A stretch of 42,236 bases of DNA from Actinomortierella ambigua. Its lineage: Eukaryota > Mortierellomycota > Mortierellomycetes > Mortierellales > Mortierellaceae. The translations under genes and the position numbers were made by a program. Shown piece after piece: positions 40,559 through 42,236 of the stretch; position 1 is the stretch's first letter, and every line of letters begins with the position of its first letter. The notes beneath the pieces were generated by a model. That model was not told where the DNA came from. It saw only the letters and a program-made list of their open reading frames with translations, and did no database searches. The stretch covers positions 1 to 42,236 of the forward strand of contig JAAAJB010000235.1 of assembly GCA_016098155.1 (NCBI GenBank). The letters are read 5' to 3'.

Positions 40559-42187
40559 TCGAAATCAAGGACGAAAGGAAGAATGGAATGGAAGAGACAG
40601 CAGAATGAAAGTGGATGAGGAAAATGAAGACAATTAGAGTTGAGGAGCAACCTAAAAACCGTGCGCGAGGGAGCGAGAGTGTGTGTAATTGGCCCGAGTG
40701 TTTCACTTTTCCCTGGGCCTGGGACAACCAGTTTTTCTCGAGTGCTAGTGTCAGTTGCTGTTGTGGGAGAAGTAGCAATGCAGCGGGGCGCACTGCTATG
40801 GAGATCCCTTTCAAGCCATCGTTCTCGACGGCGGAAAGTAACGGGCTCCTGGACTCTCGGTAGCATACTTGAAAATAGCAAGCTTGTCTTTGAGAGCAGA
40901 GCCTTTTTCATCGTAATCACTACCTGCTGTTAGAGGGATTCTCAATACGCAAGTATTCGCCCCCCTGCAACTCCAGGATCAACAAAGACGCAAGGGTGCC
41001 CTTTCATAGGGTTTACGATCTCCATGCACAAACCAAACCTCCTCTCGCTTTTTGGATAAGCCCTCGGAATAGGGGTTAGAGAGTTGCCTTTGTATGAGAA
41101 TGAGCTAAGCAACAGTTTGTGCAAGACTGCATGCCCAACCCCCCCCCCCGCCAGTACAAAACCCGGCATCCACTCACCCCAATCCTCTAGCAAAAGTACC
41201 AGGAATGGTGTACTGCCTGTCGTAATCACCAGGTTTGCGATGCAGAATAAATTGTGATAAAAAACCTACGAGGGTGGTGCTCCAGTCACCAGTAGGTCTC
41301 CTTCTTCTCCACCCCTCTCATTTTTATGATGGTCCTTTTCTCGCGTGTTCTTATTCGTTTTTGCCGCGCGTTACCCGCACTCACTAAGCTGGTGCAATGA
41401 GTATACATACAGGTTGGTCAAGTGTAAAAGGTCTTTGATGTTACTTATCTTGCGTATGATAACACTAAGCACCTATCCCCAGCTGAAGGGGAATACCACA
41501 GAAATGAATGAGTGTCTACTGACTGTAAGCTGGTGTACGGCCTGTGGAATCACAGCAATATTATCGTGTATAGGAAGCGATCCATCGTGTTCAGTCACAT
41601 TGCGGCGGCAGTCGCCGAACATCGGTGCTTATGCCCTGATGATTCCTAAAACACGGACCTGAGGAGGGAGGAGGGGCACGAAATTAGCTTGCGTTGAAGA
41701 GGGATACATGCGTGCCTGAAAGGTGCTTATCCACCTACCCCAAGGGTAGGCTAGCCCTAGTCGTGGAGCATGATAAAGATACGTTTCATTGGCGACGACT
41801 CTTGAGCGTACCGAGCTTAACCGCTGCCTTCAAGGACGCTCTGCAGCTTTTAACAGAAAATGGAAGGCCTTGTGGAAAGCACATAGAGTATGACGGCGGT
41901 GAGCAGGACTCACGAGTTGTAACATCTGCTCATATCCAGCGCCACCAGAAGCTAGGCTGCGGTCAGTAATGAATGAGGTAGAAAAGCGCCAAGCATAACC
42001 TATAGTCTCAAACTTACCCAAGGTGGACCTTGATTGTATGCATCAACAACGCCCGCCCACAACGTGATTTATCGGACACCATTGCGGCTGTGTGAAATGT
42101 GCACAGCCACACTGCCCTCGAAACGTCACCGGATTTAAAGTCGGAAATATTGCAACGTTGCATGGGGTTGTTGTTGTTGTGCGAGAC
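40559..42187. other. Region upstream of the DPBB gene to the window edge
   Basis: The DPBB promoter lies in the first few hundred bases. A C-run is at about 41139-41148. Short open frames (95-105 codons) have no domain or signal features. No tRNA, rRNA or transposon was recognised. Confidence 0.4.
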
Positions 42188-42232
42188 AAAAAAAAAAAAA
42201 AAAAAAAAACCCCCCCCCCCCCCCCTTTTTTT
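42188..42232. repeat. Consecutive A, C and T homopolymers at the window end
   Basis: About 22 A are followed directly by about 16 C and then about 7 T. This is unlike the rest of the window. Confidence 0.85.
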
Positions 42233-42236
42233 CTTC

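Noticed and set aside
41694..41969. 91-codon plus-strand frame as a transposon remnant
   Set aside because: No transposase, integrase or terminal repeat feature was seen.

Overview
The window looks like chromosomal DNA of an early-diverging filamentous fungus, most plausibly Mucoromycota/Mortierellomycotina. That placement is an inference from gene content and style: spliced genes with GT..AG introns, mostly about 60-290 nt; EDC3, CYS3 and ARP8 of fungal type; long CT/GA microsatellites; Asn-, Gln- and His-rich tracts; and pyrimidine-rich leaders. No rRNA, tRNA, CRISPR array or intact transposon was seen.

Positions 1-16800 hold a minus-strand tandem family of small secreted proteins that I cannot assign to a characterised family. 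Five copies look intact: A 3111-3966, B 4817-5678, A' 6639-7511, C 10058-10916 and C' 11728-12588. Four are broken: a truncated 5' piece at 64-350, a 3' fragment near 980-1212, an eroded full-length relic at about 1470-2293, and a frameshifted, splice-dead copy at 8430-9277. Each intact gene has a 37-nt first exon encoding most of the signal peptide, a phase-1 intron of 106-108 nt, and one long second exon. Each also has a CTATAAA box about 90 nt upstream of the ATG and usually a distal GCTTACGA-like element. Introns and flanks fall into different classes that do not always travel together, so the array grew by two-gene duplications plus unequal exchange or gene conversion. Two divergent relatives follow. 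D (13738-14550) has no signal peptide and a probable 5'UTR intron. E (15718-16676) keeps the signal mini-exon and carries a C-terminal extension. All intact members share one lone cysteine near the C terminus. A distant relation to cytolytic (Cyt/volvatoxin-like) proteins is offered only as a hypothesis.

Positions 17800-32200 are a conserved housekeeping block. EDC3 (minus, seven exons, mRNA decapping and P-bodies) is divergent from a small GPI-anchored cysteine-containing cell-surface protein (22163-22901). Next come cystathionine gamma-lyase CYS3 (23777-26238, transsulfuration) and, only 201 nt downstream, ARP8 (26440-32197, INO80 chromatin remodelling).

Positions 32200-42236 are gene-poor and rich in simple repeats. 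They contain a small acidic secreted protein (35258-35815) and a membrane-anchored double-psi beta-barrel (expansin/RlpA-like) protein (38730-40558, minus). The window ends in a run of A, C and T homopolymers that may mark a contig edge.
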